A DNA stretch of 64,000 nt, from contig NC_013791.2 in assembly GCF_000005825.2 (NCBI RefSeq), forward strand, positions 3,286,001 to 3,350,000, given 5' to 3'. A model generated the notes under the pieces. It was not told where the DNA came from and did not search any database. It was given only the letters and a program-made list of their open reading frames with translations. This DNA is from Alkalihalophilus pseudofirmus OF4. GTDB taxonomy: Bacteria > Bacillota > Bacilli > Bacillales > Bacillaceae_D. Positions 1 to 8,914 of this stretch are shown here, one piece after another. Position numbers and translations under genes: made by a program. Within the stretch, counting starts at the first letter, position 1; each line of letters opens with the position of its first letter.

Positions 1-1
1 T

Positions 2-493
2 CAATTATCAAAAGGTATGACTTCAGCTCTTGGAATTTCTATCGGTATTGCAAGCAGAGCCCCTCTCACAATCTTTGATGAACCGTATATCGGTATGGAT
101 GCAGCAGCAAGACAAACCTTCTATGATTTGCTGCTCGATGATTACACTACTCACCCAAGAACAATCATACTCTCCACTCACTTAATTGATGAAGTAAGCA
201 ATTTGTTTCAAGATATCCACCTAATCAATCATGGACGGCTTGCTTTAACAGAAAGCGTAGAGGCATTAAAGGAAAAGACGTATGTCCTGCGTGGATCTAA
301 AGAAGCAATCGCCCCGCTTCTTAATGAGGTTAAACTATTGAGTGAGTCGTCTTTTATCGGCGAATACTCAGCTACTGTATATGACCCTGATCTAGTGCTT
401 GACGCGCTGCCGCCATCGATCGAGAAAAAGACACTGACCCTCCAGCAATCTATGGTCATGCTTACGGACGGAAAAAAGGAGGCAAGAATATGA
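2..493 (+). CDS. ABC transporter ATP-binding protein (partial, 5' end outside window)
   Basis: C-terminal half of an ABC ATPase. The open frame enters from the left edge with QLSKGMTSAL, a variant of the LSGGQ signature. It continues to a Walker B-like segment (LTIFDEPYIGMD) and the H-loop (ILSTHLIDEV). The Walker A part lies upstream of the window. The stop overlaps the next start in an ATGA junction, so the ATPase and the following membrane protein are translationally coupled and form an exporter of the YtrB/BcrA type. The substrate cannot be read from the sequence. Confidence 0.9.
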   Translation, partial: QLSKGMTSALGISIGIASRAPLTIFDEPYIGMDAAARQTFYDLLLDDYTTHPRTIILSTHLIDEVSNLFQDIHLINHGRLALTESVEALKEKTYVLRGSKEAIAPLLNEVKLLSESSFIGEYSATVYDPDLVLDALPPSIEKKTLTLQQSMVMLTDGKKEARI

Positions 494-1179
494 GACAATT
501 TACTGCACAAAGTACGATGATTATGTCTGATTTAAAAAAGAGCTTCATCACCTTCTGGGCGATTTTGACAGGGTTTGTTCTCTTCTTCCTTTTACTCGTG
601 TTATTTCTTGGAATTCCTAATATGATTGTGATGACAAATGCACCAATGTATGTGTTCCTTGCTATTTTTGGCTACAGATTATTAAGCAGCGGGGATTTTG
701 AACATGCGATTCACTTAGGAACGACTAGAAAGGCATTTGTTTTCAATGTGACGATTTTCACTTTGCTGCTTAGTCTTGTATTCTCTCTCATTAATCAACT
801 CTACATTTTCTTTATCGATCTAATTCAATCGTTTCTTATTCAAAGTGAAATTACGTTTTTCACGTGGGATTCCGTTCTTTCTTCCGGTAATGGATTTTGG
901 GTAAATCTAGTGGCTGATGGATTAATTATGAGTATGCTTGGAATGCTTTTATTCTTCCTTGCCTCCTTACAAGTGAGGTTTGGTCAATGGGCTATGCTGT
1001 CTGTTGTAGCAGCTTCCGTGCTCTTATTATTTATCCCGGCGATTCATACACCAATCATTGATTGGATGATCACTTTACCAAACAGCGGTACGTTTATAAC
1101 AGAATTTCTTGTTATGCTTGCACTAACTTTTGTTTTAGGAGTCATAAGCTATTTCAGTCTATCAAAAGCTTCCATCTAA
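490..1179 (+). CDS. ABC transporter permease-like membrane protein
   Basis: A 229-residue very hydrophobic protein with about six predicted membrane segments (roughly residues 15-40, 50-65, 85-110, 140-160, 165-185 and 200-225). It overlaps the preceding ATPase by four bases, which identifies it as the membrane partner of that transporter. No conserved family motif was recognised. The role is inferred from context, and drug or peptide export is one possibility. Confidence 0.75.
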   Translation: MRQFTAQSTMIMSDLKKSFITFWAILTGFVLFFLLLVLFLGIPNMIVMTNAPMYVFLAIFGYRLLSSGDFEHAIHLGTTRKAFVFNVTIFTLLLSLVFSLINQLYIFFIDLIQSFLIQSEITFFTWDSVLSSGNGFWVNLVADGLIMSMLGMLLFFLASLQVRFGQWAMLSVVAASVLLLFIPAIHTPIIDWMITLPNSGTFITEFLVMLALTFVLGVISYFSLSKASI

Positions 1180-1194
1180 AAACTTTTCCATATC

Positions 1195-1233
1195 AAAGAC
1201 GATTCTCCATCATAGGAGGATCGTCTTATTTTC
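1195..1233 (+). terminator. Intrinsic terminator after ABC permease
   Basis: An inverted repeat with arms AAGACGATTCTCC and GGAGGATCGTCTT around a 6-nt loop, followed by ATTTT, lies 15 bp after the permease stop. Confidence 0.75.
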
Positions 1234-1309
1234 GGTTAAAATGTTTAGGATCTTTCTATATGGGAACAGACTACTGTACACCAAAATTTGGATCAGGAGG
1301 TTTTATAAA

Positions 1310-1615
1310 ATGAACGAAAACAAAATTGAGAGTGAAGTTCAACAATCTATTCCTGAAGAAAAAGAAGAGATCCTGCAAAACTTTGAGCAGTTTAAGGATT
1401 ACTTAGGTGACAAAGTAGCAAAAGGTGAAAAATTAGGCATGAGCGAAGAGACACTGGCAAAATATGCTGAAAAAGTCGGCGATTACCTCGCTGCAAAAGA
1501 AGATCCTAGAAACCGTGAAGAAAAGCTTCTTCAAGAGCTATGGCAATTAGGTGATCAAGAACAACGTCATCATCTAGCACATATGCTTGTACGATTGGCA
1601 CAATCTACAAATTAA
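1310..1615 (+). CDS. DUF3243 family protein (YmfJ-like)
   Basis: A 101-residue acidic helical protein. The start is the ATG after a strong AGGAGG 9 bp upstream; the longer open frame before it has no ribosome site. The core (NFEQFKDYLGDKV, LGMSEETLAKYAEKVGDYLA, ELWQLGDQEQRHHLAHMLVRL) matches my memory of the small Bacillus DUF3243 family, whose function is unknown. It is a single-gene unit between two terminators. Confidence 0.75.
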   Translation: MNENKIESEVQQSIPEEKEEILQNFEQFKDYLGDKVAKGEKLGMSEETLAKYAEKVGDYLAAKEDPRNREEKLLQELWQLGDQEQRHHLAHMLVRLAQSTN

Positions 1616-1616
1616 T

Positions 1617-1649
1617 AAAAAGGCTGTCCTCTAGCGGGCAGCCTTTTTA
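1617..1649 (+). terminator. Intrinsic terminator after DUF3243 gene
   Basis: Arms AAAAAGGCTG and CAGCCTTTTT enclose a 12-nt loop directly after the stop codon. Confidence 0.85.
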
Positions 1650-1782
1650 GTTTGACCTCAGACAGTGCCCTAATGTAAGCCCGATTAATTCCCTCATTTA
1701 TTCGACACAATCCCACCAAATTTTCCCTATCCAAGAGGAAAATAGATGCGTATAATTAGGTAGAAATCACTACAGTACGGAT

Positions 1783-2886
1783 GTGAAAATTTTGATCCAA
1801 TCAATTCTAGCTAATATTTCAATTCTATTATTTATGCACCTCTGTATTCAGAGCCTCTATTTTAAAGAGAAAAATATTACAAAACTCAAGTTTGAAAAAT
1901 CATTTATGCATGTCTTGATTATTTCAAGTGCAATCATTGCAATGTTTTATATGCCAATCTTTATTGATGAGTTCAGGTTTGATTTGCGTACGATTCCAAT
2001 AACGATTTTAGCAATCCTGCATGGACCTTTGCTCGCTATTCCAACGCTGATCATCACCTCTATTTGGCGCTTCGCAGTTATAGGAGGACCCGGGGCTGTG
2101 CCTGGGGTTATTTTCGGATTAATGATTCCGACGTTTATCGCATTAGGAGTGTTTCACCTTAAAAAAGCGCCTTTAACGTATATGAAAGGTTTCTTCTTAT
2201 ACACTTTATTTTGGTTAATTTGTGATCTGCCGATTATTTTCTTTGTTCCAAACGGTCTTGAAGCATTTCAGGATTTTTGGCTCATCCGCTTCGTTTCATT
2301 TCATTTAGGCGCATTTACGTTGTTTTACTTTATTACACTTAGCTACCGAAATCTTGAGCTTATGGATAAGCTTAAACATTATGCCGATCATGACCCGTTG
2401 ACAGGTCTTTATAATGTAAGGAAGTTTTCTGAGATGATTCGCGAGAAAAAGTCGGCAGGCTCTTCATATATTGCTATGCTCGATATTGACCATTTTAAAA
2501 GTATTAACGATTCGAATGGACACCCAAGCGGTGATAAAGTGTTAAAAGACCTTGCTACAATTCTTACGTTATATTCATCAAACCATTTGCTTTGTGCAAG
2601 GTATGGCGGAGAAGAATTTATTCTGTGTATCGAAGCTTCTTCTATTAGAGATGCCTATGTGGTCGCAGATCTTATTAGAGAGAAAGTAGAGTCTTTTCCT
2701 TTTCAGAACATTGAAGGGGAGAAAATCGGCAGGGTAACCATCTCGGTCGGTATAGCCCGCCTAGAGGCTCCTGATCAGTTAAATGAAGCCATTGAAGCTG
2801 CAGATAGACAGCTTTATACTGCTAAAACAGAAGGACGAAACCGGGTAAACATTAAAAAAGGACATTCTCATACTGCGAGCAGTTAA
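1783..2886 (+). CDS. Membrane diguanylate cyclase (5TM-LYT-like sensor plus GGDEF)
   Basis: A 367-residue protein started by GTG with only a weak ribosome site. Residues 1-190 form five to six membrane helices resembling the 5TM receptors of the LytS-YhcK type. Residues 200-355 are a GGDEF domain (DHDPLTGLYNVRKF, DIDHFKSINDSNGHPSGD, and the intact active site RYGGEEF near residue 276). The family makes cyclic-di-GMP from two GTP at the cytoplasmic membrane. The RxxD inhibitory site normally found just before the active loop is absent (SNHL in its place), so product inhibition through that site is unlikely. It is monocistronic, and its ligand is unknown. Confidence 0.9.
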   Translation: MKILIQSILANISILLFMHLCIQSLYFKEKNITKLKFEKSFMHVLIISSAIIAMFYMPIFIDEFRFDLRTIPITILAILHGPLLAIPTLIITSIWRFAVIGGPGAVPGVIFGLMIPTFIALGVFHLKKAPLTYMKGFFLYTLFWLICDLPIIFFVPNGLEAFQDFWLIRFVSFHLGAFTLFYFITLSYRNLELMDKLKHYADHDPLTGLYNVRKFSEMIREKKSAGSSYIAMLDIDHFKSINDSNGHPSGDKVLKDLATILTLYSSNHLLCARYGGEEFILCIEASSIRDAYVVADLIREKVESFPFQNIEGEKIGRVTISVGIARLEAPDQLNEAIEAADRQLYTAKTEGRNRVNIKKGHSHTASS

Positions 2887-2943
2887 CCGCATATTTCTAT
2901 GATGATCTGCACACCCTAACCTTCAGTTAAAGGAGGGGTATAG

Positions 2944-3123
2944 ATGAACTCACTACGCGCACAAGAGATTGCCGCATCACCAGTAATGGCAAACGTCATG
3001 TACAATGAACAGGCTGTGTATATTCAACATGTTGATGAAGGCGCACAAATGGCTAGAATTTATCCGCTGAACGAGCCGAATAATGAGCAGGACGTACCAT
3101 TATCACAGCTGGTAGAGCAGTAA
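2944..3123 (+). CDS. sspH: Small acid-soluble spore protein, H type
   Basis: A 59-residue protein behind a very strong AAAGGAGGGG site. Its sequence aligns end to end with B. subtilis SspH as I recall it: RAQEIAASP near the N terminus, then YIQHVDEGAQMARIYPLNEP, then a conserved VPLSQL before the C terminus. H-type SASPs are minor spore-core proteins made in the forespore, usually under sigma-G; no promoter was assigned here. Its presence shows a spore former. Confidence 0.9.
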   Translation: MNSLRAQEIAASPVMANVMYNEQAVYIQHVDEGAQMARIYPLNEPNNEQDVPLSQLVEQ

Positions 3124-3139
3124 GAACTGATAGCAAGCC

Positions 3140-3215
3140 GCCTATCATTAGGTGTTATCTCGGCTCCTAGGCACTCGTTTCCTGCGGGCAGCCTCGGAGT
3201 CTTTTATCAATAGAG
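3140..3215 (+). repeat. Degenerate A-type repeat arm
   Basis: Contains CACTCGTTTCCTGCGGGC and GGAGTC blocks matching the A arm of the composite element found at 8563, 21200, 32081 and 59661. It is shorter and decayed. Confidence 0.45.
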
Positions 3216-3357
3216 TGAGAATATAGTTAAACAATTTCATCATTAAAAACACCTGTTCATTGATCTTTGCAAACGAAGCCCTAGACACCAGCTTTTTTTA
3301 CGTTGAACTGAATTATAACAAAATCAATCCACTTGATAATTACCAAAGCAATAACTT

Positions 3358-3473
3358 AGCGGATGAAATATACGTAGACTTCTGCAGGGACTAGAGCAGG
3401 GGTGAGATCCCACAGGGCAAAGCCCGAGGAGCTCACTAGCTCCTCGCGAAAAGCGAAGTATATGTCAGGAGCG
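3358..3473 (+). repeat. B-type repeat arm (variant)
   Basis: Begins AGCGGATGAAATATACG, ends near GTATATGTCAGGAGCG, and has the internal CTAGAGCAGGGGTGAGATCC block. It is homologous to the B arms elsewhere in the window and roughly reverse-complementary to the A arm. Between sspH and position 3553 I see only these repeats and a terminator. Confidence 0.8.
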
Positions 3474-3507
3474 GCGAGCTTAGTATGCATAGAAAATATT
3501 TCAAATA

Positions 3508-3547
3508 AGAAAACCATAGGGAGATTTTAGTTTCCCTATGGTTTTCT
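3508..3547. terminator. Intrinsic terminator of the small basic gene
   Basis: Long inverted repeat with arms AAGAAAACCATAGGGA and TCCCTATGGTTTTCTT, just beyond the stop of the minus-strand gene at 3553. It could work in both directions. Confidence 0.8.
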
Positions 3548-3552
3548 TATTA

Positions 3553-3696
3553 TTATTTATCTGTTTGCTTTTTTTTCAAATACTCCGCACGTATTTTTTC
3601 GAGTCGCTGCTTTTTATCCAATTTAGCAGGCTTCTGTTTTTCATGAAACTTTGTTACAGCTGCCTTACCTTTAGAATCCAATTGATATTTTCCCAC
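3553..3696 (-). CDS. Small basic hypothetical protein (47 aa)
   Basis: GTG start behind AGGTGA with a 5-nt spacer. The product is 47 residues, rich in Lys, with KGKAAVTKFHEKQKPAKLD then a helix-like KKQRLEKIRAEYLKKK tail. It ends just before a strong terminator, which supports a real gene. I do not recognise the family. The charge pattern would suit nucleic-acid or ribosome binding, but that is a guess. Confidence 0.6.
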   Translation of the reverse strand: MGKYQLDSKGKAAVTKFHEKQKPAKLDKKQRLEKIRAEYLKKKQTDK

Positions 3697-3845
3697 TTTG
3701 TTCACCTACTTTTCTTGTCTTTAAAGAGAATCTATTCAACAAATATAGTATACCTTATTTTACTGAGTAAACCTTATTACCTTATCATGTACCGCTGTCT
3801 TTGTATATATTAATAATCCCCATGAAGTAAGCTTATTCAACAAGA

Positions 3846-3884
3846 AAAAGACGACATTTCATTTCAATCAATGAATCGTCGTCT
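3846..3884 (-). terminator. Intrinsic terminator of the DAACS symporter gene
   Basis: Arms AAGACGAC and GTCGTCTT with an AT-rich centre lie 20 bp past the stop of the minus-strand symporter gene. Confidence 0.65.
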
Positions 3885-3904
3885 TCTTCATTAACCTATA
3901 TACA

Positions 3905-5131
3905 CTAACTTGCTGGCCGTTCTGCTTCGTCCATCCATTCGTCTCCTTCAACCGCGCGGGAAACAAGCATACTAGATACGGCATCCCCTGAAGCATTAAC
4001 CATCGTTGCAGGCGGATCAACCAACGTACCGAGAATTGCTAAAATAGGGAGAGCCTCCATCGGAAAACCATACATCGTAATGATCAGCATTTCCCCAATA
4101 AATCCACCGCCAGGCACCCCGCTCATCACAGTCCCTACTAACAGAGAGATACCAATCGCAATAGCGAACGTTTGAAAGCTTAGAAAATCCATTTGAAAAA
4201 TCCCAAACAAGAAAGCAATTTTTAATATTGCCGCTAAGGCGGAGCCATCCATATGGATTGATGCACCTAGCGGAATGACGACATCTCGTACATCTTTATG
4301 TACACCCATCTTTTCTGTCGCTTGCAAGTTGGCTGGAATGGTCGCTACACTGCTTCCCGTCGATAAAGCGGTCACTGCAGGCGTTAAAATATTCTTCCAA
4401 AACACCTTCACTCCTGACTTCCCTCCGGCAATAAAAGCATATAACGTAAATCCAATCAGGAAATAGAGAATCGCAACCGGATAATAGACGATCATTGCTT
4501 TTGCATAGCTCCCTAAAAGTTCTGGCCCGAATACCCCTACTAATGAAGCGAAATAAGCGCCGAGACCAATTGGAGCATAATACATAATAATGCCGACAAG
4601 CTTGCGCATCACTTGAGCGCCGCTATTTAAAAACTGTGCAAAAATACGTCCCTCGCTTCCGGCGAGATTCGTTGCAAACCCTACTAATACACTCATAATA
4701 ATCAAAGCGAGCATACTCGTTCTTGAGAAAATATCAACGAAATCAGGAACAGTCACAGCTTGGACAATTTGAGCACCTAGACTAAGTGACTCATCGATTT
4801 CTTCTGGGGTTTCAAATTGAATTGACACACCAGCAGCTGGCGGCGATAGAGTGACCGCTGCAATCATGACGATCGAGGAGATAATGCCCGTTACAATAAA
4901 GACGATCATCATCCACGTCATAATTGTGCCAAGCCTCTTTAAGTTTGACATATTGGCAATCACCGCACTAATCGAGAAAAAGACGAGCGGTACAACAATC
5001 GTGAACATGAGATTTAAGAAGATATCACCTAAAGGCTTCAACACTTCTGCTCGTTCACCTAATAAAATACCTAAAATACTACCTATAATAATGGCTGCTA
5101 TTAAAAATAAAGGAAAACGATATGCTTTCAA
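3905..5131 (-). CDS. Sodium/dicarboxylate (DAACS, SLC1-type) symporter
   Basis: A 408-residue integral membrane protein started by TTG behind AAGGAG (8-nt spacer). Hallmarks of the glutamate/aspartate/C4-dicarboxylate symporter family are all present: the serine-rich hairpin (TALSTGSSVATIP, about residue 252), the HMDGSA helix near 290, the second hairpin SGVPGGGF (about 338), and the substrate-binding VNASGD near 377. It would import an acidic or related amino acid with Na+ or H+. The exact substrate (glutamate, aspartate, cystine, serine) is not fixed by the sequence. Its leader contains a possible attenuator. Confidence 0.9.
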   Translation of the reverse strand: MKAYRFPLFLIAAIIIGSILGILLGERAEVLKPLGDIFLNLMFTIVVPLVFFSISAVIANMSNLKRLGTIMTWMMIVFIVTGIISSIVMIAAVTLSPPAAGVSIQFETPEEIDESLSLGAQIVQAVTVPDFVDIFSRTSMLALIIMSVLVGFATNLAGSEGRIFAQFLNSGAQVMRKLVGIIMYYAPIGLGAYFASLVGVFGPELLGSYAKAMIVYYPVAILYFLIGFTLYAFIAGGKSGVKVFWKNILTPAVTALSTGSSVATIPANLQATEKMGVHKDVRDVVIPLGASIHMDGSALAAILKIAFLFGIFQMDFLSFQTFAIAIGISLLVGTVMSGVPGGGFIGEMLIITMYGFPMEALPILAILGTLVDPPATMVNASGDAVSSMLVSRAVEGDEWMDEAERPAS

Positions 5132-5212
5132 TCTAGTCAGCTCCTTTCCTATTTATAGTAAGTCATTTCTTTCCAAATGAATAGATCCATAAGTCTTGAG
5201 AAAATCATTACT

Positions 5213-5252
5213 CATAAAAAAAGAACTCTGCCGGAGTAAGGCTAGTTCTTGA
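5213..5252 (-). promoter_or_regulatory. Candidate leader terminator/attenuator upstream of symporter gene
   Basis: Read on the minus strand, arms AAGAACT and AGTTCTT enclose a GC-containing loop and are followed by seven T residues, about 80 bp upstream of the symporter start. A terminator inside a 5' leader would suggest attenuation. No known riboswitch fold was recognised. Confidence 0.45.
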
Positions 5253-5364
5253 CCCTACCACCCTTCTGACGTACCTTACAATTCCTGCATAGATCAGAAT
5301 AGCTTTCATACTTTCTGCACCATACTACTATATGGGAATGACGAAAAGATGAGGAGTGTAGTAT

Positions 5365-6498
5365 ATGAAAGCTGTGACGTATCAAGGAAATCACTCAGTT
5401 GAAGTAAGTGAAGTGCCCGATGCAAAGCTTGAAAAACGAGATGATGTGATCGTTCGTATCACCTCGACAGCTATTTGCGGGTCTGACCTTCACTTGTATC
5501 AAGGAAATATGCCTTTGCCAAAAGGATACATCATCGGTCATGAACCGATGGGAATCGTAGAAGAAGTAGGACCTGATGTCGAGCGAGTCAAAAAAGGAGA
5601 CCGCGTCGTTATTCCATTCAATGTTTCCTGTGGTGAATGTATGTATTGCCAGCATGATTTGACCAGTCAATGTGATAATTCTAATCCTCACTATGATTCC
5701 GGCGGATATTTTGGATACACGGAAAAGTTCGGAAACCATCCCGGAGGTCAGGCAGAATATTTAAAAGTTCCTTTTGGAAATTACACACCATTTGTGATTC
5801 CTGAATCATGCGAACTTGAAGATGAATCATTGCTGTTTTTAAGTGATGTACTCCCGACTGCCTATTGGAGTGTGGTTCATTCCGGTGTCAAAAAAGGAGA
5901 TACGGTTATTGTACTCGGTTGTGGGCCGGTTGGTTTAATGACCCAAAAATTTGCTTGGATGCACGGAGCTAAAAGAGTGATTGCAGTGGATTATCTCGAT
6001 TACCGCTTAAGACGAGCAAAAGCATTAAATAACGTAGAAGTATTTGACTTCGCTGCGTTTGAAGATATGGGTGAATATTTAAAAGAAATTACTAAAGGCG
6101 GAGCGGATGTTGTCATTGATTGTGTGGGGATGGACGGTAAAAAATCGCCGATTGAGTTTATTGAACAGAAATTAAAACTGCAAGGCGGGACACTCGGTCC
6201 TATTCAAATAGCCACTAAAGCTGTTCGGAAAGCAGGCACTGTTCAGATCACAGGGGTATATGGGAGTCTCTATAATCAATTCCCTTTAGGGGCTTTTTTC
6301 ACAAGGAATATCACTTTAAAAATGGGACAGGCTCCTGTTATACCGTTTATGCCTCTTTTATTAGATAAAATAACTAATAAAGAGTTTGACCCAAAGGAGA
6401 TCATTACTCATAAACTCCCACTAAATGAGGCGAAGAAAGGATATGAAATCTTTAATAACCATGAAGATGACTGTATTAAAGTTGTTTTAAAGCCATAA
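5365..6498 (+). CDS. Zinc-dependent alcohol dehydrogenase (formaldehyde-dehydrogenase-like)
   Basis: A 377-residue medium-chain dehydrogenase. The catalytic zinc site (ICGSDLH, then GHEPMG) is intact. The structural zinc lobe has four cysteines in the CxxCxxCx7C pattern (CGECMYCQHDLTSQC, about residues 91-105). The Rossmann motif is VIVLGCGPVGLM. The long C-terminal part and overall pattern match the glutathione-independent formaldehyde dehydrogenase / AdhB-like subgroup. It oxidises an alcohol or aldehyde with NAD(P) in the cytosol; the real substrate is unknown. It is monocistronic and converges on glpD across a shared terminator. Confidence 0.85.
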   Translation: MKAVTYQGNHSVEVSEVPDAKLEKRDDVIVRITSTAICGSDLHLYQGNMPLPKGYIIGHEPMGIVEEVGPDVERVKKGDRVVIPFNVSCGECMYCQHDLTSQCDNSNPHYDSGGYFGYTEKFGNHPGGQAEYLKVPFGNYTPFVIPESCELEDESLLFLSDVLPTAYWSVVHSGVKKGDTVIVLGCGPVGLMTQKFAWMHGAKRVIAVDYLDYRLRRAKALNNVEVFDFAAFEDMGEYLKEITKGGADVVIDCVGMDGKKSPIEFIEQKLKLQGGTLGPIQIATKAVRKAGTVQITGVYGSLYNQFPLGAFFTRNITLKMGQAPVIPFMPLLLDKITNKEFDPKEIITHKLPLNEAKKGYEIFNNHEDDCIKVVLKP

Positions 6499-6500
6499 TA

Positions 6501-6549
6501 AAAAAGCTGCACCTTACATGTTGCAACATGCAAGGTGCAGTTCGTTTTT
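6501..6549. terminator. Bidirectional terminator between adh and glpD
   Basis: Arms CTGCACCTT and AAGGTGCAG with an inner palindromic loop, and T/A runs on both sides, between convergent genes. Confidence 0.85.
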
Positions 6550-8245
6550 ATGATGAGCGTTTTGCCATCTGAGCTTCTGTTTGAAGGTCTACTGGAATAA
6601 CTGCATCTGTTAGCTCTTTGTCTAACTCATTGCGGTAGGTGTTTAATTCCTCTTTAGACCAGCCAAGTTCAGACTTCATATAAGCAAGAACCGGCTCTTT
6701 CCATGTGCGGACCCACTGAATATCAAAGAATAGAGCCCCTGTGCGGCGAATAAAGAAATCCACAGGCTTCACTGTCATCTCATCATTCATTGCATATTTT
6801 AATTTCACATATACATAAAGGCTAAGCTTTGTCTCTTCTTCACTCTTATAATCTTTAGCATAAGAGAAGAGTTTATCAACATTAGAGCCATACATGCCAG
6901 CAAGCTTTTTACCTTCCTCGTACGTAAAGCCATATCCTGTTGCTTCTTCTGCTTTTTTAGCAATGAATGGCTCTAGACCAATAGATCCGCCTACATCTCC
7001 GCCTGAAATCGGGAATTTCTTTGTCCCACACGTGCTGAACACTTTATATTGATCTTCTTTAAAGCGTCTGGCAATTAAATTGACAACAGACTCAGCCATT
7101 TTACGGTAGCCTGTTAATTTACCGCCAGCCATCGTAAGAAGACCGCTCTCGCCTTCCCAAATCTCATCTTTACGAGAGATTTCAGATGGATCTTTTCCTT
7201 TTTCATAAATAAGCGGACGAACCCCTGCCCAGCTTGACTCTACATCCTCTTTTGTGACAGTCACATCCGGGAACATGTAGTGGATAGCGTTTAAAATATA
7301 CTCACGATCCTCAGAAGTCATCTTAGGGCTTGCCGTTTCTTGATCAAAGAACGTATCGGTTGTTCCGACATATGTTTTTCCATCACGAGGAATCGCAAAC
7401 ACCATGCGGCCGTCCGGAGTATCAAAGTAAATCGCTTGGCGCAGCGGGAACACCGATTGATCAATCACTAAGTGAACCCCTTTTGTTAGACGCAGCTGCT
7501 TATTGGTTTCAGAGTAATCCTTTTTAATAATCTGATCGACCCAAGGACCTCCTGCATTAACTACTTTTCTCGCATTAATTTGATACGTGTTTTCTGTCAG
7601 ACGATCAGAGACGACAGCACCAGATACTTTCTTATTTTCATCATATAAGAAGTCTTCTGCTTTCGTGTAGTTAATAATATCTGCACCATGCTCAGCTGCT
7701 GCTTTAATAACCTCAATTGTCAGGCGTGCATCATCTGTTCTGTACTCTACATAATAACCGCCGCCTGTTAAGCCGTCCTTTTTCACAAGCGGTTCTCTGT
7801 TTGCTGTTTCTTCAGCTGAGAGCATTTTTCTGCGCTCAGACTTCTTAACCCCAGCTAGCATGTCGTATACAAACAACCCAAGGGAAGCACTGTTCTTTCC
7901 GAATGTTCCGCCCTTATGCATCGGCAGCATCATCCATTCAGGTGTTGTTACATGCGGTCCATTTTCATAAACGATTGCTCGTTCTTTACCAACTTCAGCT
8001 ACCATCCCGACTTGGAATTGTTTTAAATAACGCAGACCGCCGTGAACAAGCTTCGTTGAGCGGCTAGATGTACCTGCCGCAAAATCCTGCATTTCCACAA
8101 GGGCTACTTTCATTCCACGCAGGGCTGCATCTAGAGCGATTCCTGCTCCAGTAATACCCCCGCCGATAATTAATACATCATATTGCTCTTTTTCCATTTG
8201 TTTAAATTGATCTGATCTAGTCCGTGCTGAGAAATGTGTGCTCAT
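6548..8245 (-). CDS. glpD: Aerobic glycerol-3-phosphate dehydrogenase
   Basis: A 565-residue FAD enzyme oxidising sn-glycerol-3-phosphate to dihydroxyacetone phosphate and feeding electrons to quinone at the membrane. The FAD Rossmann motif [19 protein letters not shown] sits near the N terminus. Family blocks [20 protein letters not shown] and [13 protein letters not shown] are present, and the GlpD C-terminal helical domain is complete. The chosen ATG follows TGGAGGATC; six extra upstream codons in the open frame lack a ribosome site. No glpF/glpK is adjacent. The leader carries a long terminator hairpin typical of GlpP control. Confidence 0.95.
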   Translation of the reverse strand: MSTHFSARTRSDQFKQMEKEQYDVLIIGGGITGAGIALDAALRGMKVALVEMQDFAAGTSSRSTKLVHGGLRYLKQFQVGMVAEVGKERAIVYENGPHVTTPEWMMLPMHKGGTFGKNSASLGLFVYDMLAGVKKSERRKMLSAEETANREPLVKKDGLTGGGYYVEYRTDDARLTIEVIKAAAEHGADIINYTKAEDFLYDENKKVSGAVVSDRLTENTYQINARKVVNAGGPWVDQIIKKDYSETNKQLRLTKGVHLVIDQSVFPLRQAIYFDTPDGRMVFAIPRDGKTYVGTTDTFFDQETASPKMTSEDREYILNAIHYMFPDVTVTKEDVESSWAGVRPLIYEKGKDPSEISRKDEIWEGESGLLTMAGGKLTGYRKMAESVVNLIARRFKEDQYKVFSTCGTKKFPISGGDVGGSIGLEPFIAKKAEEATGYGFTYEEGKKLAGMYGSNVDKLFSYAKDYKSEEETKLSLYVYVKLKYAMNDEMTVKPVDFFIRRTGALFFDIQWVRTWKEPVLAYMKSELGWSKEELNTYRNELDKELTDAVIPVDLQTEAQMAKRSS

Positions 8246-8280
8246 GATCCTCCAAACCTCCACTTTTTATTTTTGTATAC

Positions 8281-8352
8281 AAAAAAGACACCGAGAAACG
8301 ACAACAAGCATAATAACAAGTTTGTTATTACGCGCATTGGTTCTCCGTGTCT
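8281..8352 (-). promoter_or_regulatory. glpD leader terminator (putative GlpP antitermination target)
   Basis: On the minus strand a long imperfect hairpin, outer arms AGACACGGAGAA and TTCTCGGTGTCT with an inner TAATAACA/TGTTATTA stem, is followed by six T residues, about 35 bp upstream of the glpD start. In B. subtilis glpD, GlpP with glycerol-3-phosphate prevents termination at such a leader hairpin. The same logic is inferred here. Confidence 0.75.
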
Positions 8353-8562
8353 CCTACCGTCTATTAACTTAACTTCATGATAACATAGTTTTTTCTGTTT
8401 GGATAGCAAGAAGCGTATGGGAAAAAGAGACTGGACAAAAGTATTTTGTCTCAGGGGACTCCAAGCATTACAAATGCAGGCTGTATAGTATTACCACTGC
8501 TGAATACCTCATAGTGCTTGAGTGTGCTCGCCGCTCCTGAGATACACTTCCCTGCCATAGTT

Positions 8563-8688
8563 GTTGATTTCCACTGCAGGCGCACGCTTTCCGCGGGCGG
8601 CCCGGGAGCTTCCTCGTCGCTTTGCTCCTGTGGGATCTCCCTGGTCACGCGCATCCCGCTGGAGTCGGCGCCTTCCGCTCCAATCAAC
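8563..8688 (+). repeat. Composite repeat, A arm (copy 1)
   Basis: Starts GTTGATTTCC, ends CCAATCAAC, and has internal CGCTTTCCGCGGGCGGCC and GGAGTCGG blocks. With the B arm at 8801 it forms one composite inverted element of about 350 bp between glpD and the LCP gene. Short open frames inside it are not genes. Confidence 0.9.
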
Positions 8689-8800
8689 GGAGGAAGGATG
8701 TTGTTCAGTTGCTCCCTCAAAATAAGTAGTACTTAGTGAATAGAACTGAGCCTATTAACTACATTATTCCACCCCATTCCTGGAAAAAACAATAACTCAG

Positions 8801-8914
8801 CTCCTGAAATATGCGCAGACTCCTGCGGTGCCTAGAGCAGGGCTGAGATCCCGCAGGGCACAAGCCCGAGGAAGCTCAGCAGCTCACCGCGGAAAGCGAA
8901 GCATATTTCAGGAG
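8801..8914 (+). repeat. Composite repeat, B arm (copy 1)
   Basis: Bounded by perfect 14-bp terminal inverted repeats (CTCCTGAAATATGC and GCATATTTCAGGAG). Inside is the conserved CCTAGAGCAGGGCTGAGATC block. It is homologous, in reverse orientation, to the A arm. Confidence 0.9.

Noticed and set aside
1062-1313. ORF bridging permease and DUF3243 gene
   Set aside because: Out of frame with both, no ribosome site, and it crosses a terminator.
3538-3813. Plus-strand 91-aa hydrophobic ORF
   Set aside because: It is the shadow of the small lysine-rich gene on the minus strand (poly-Lys codons read as Phe/Leu).
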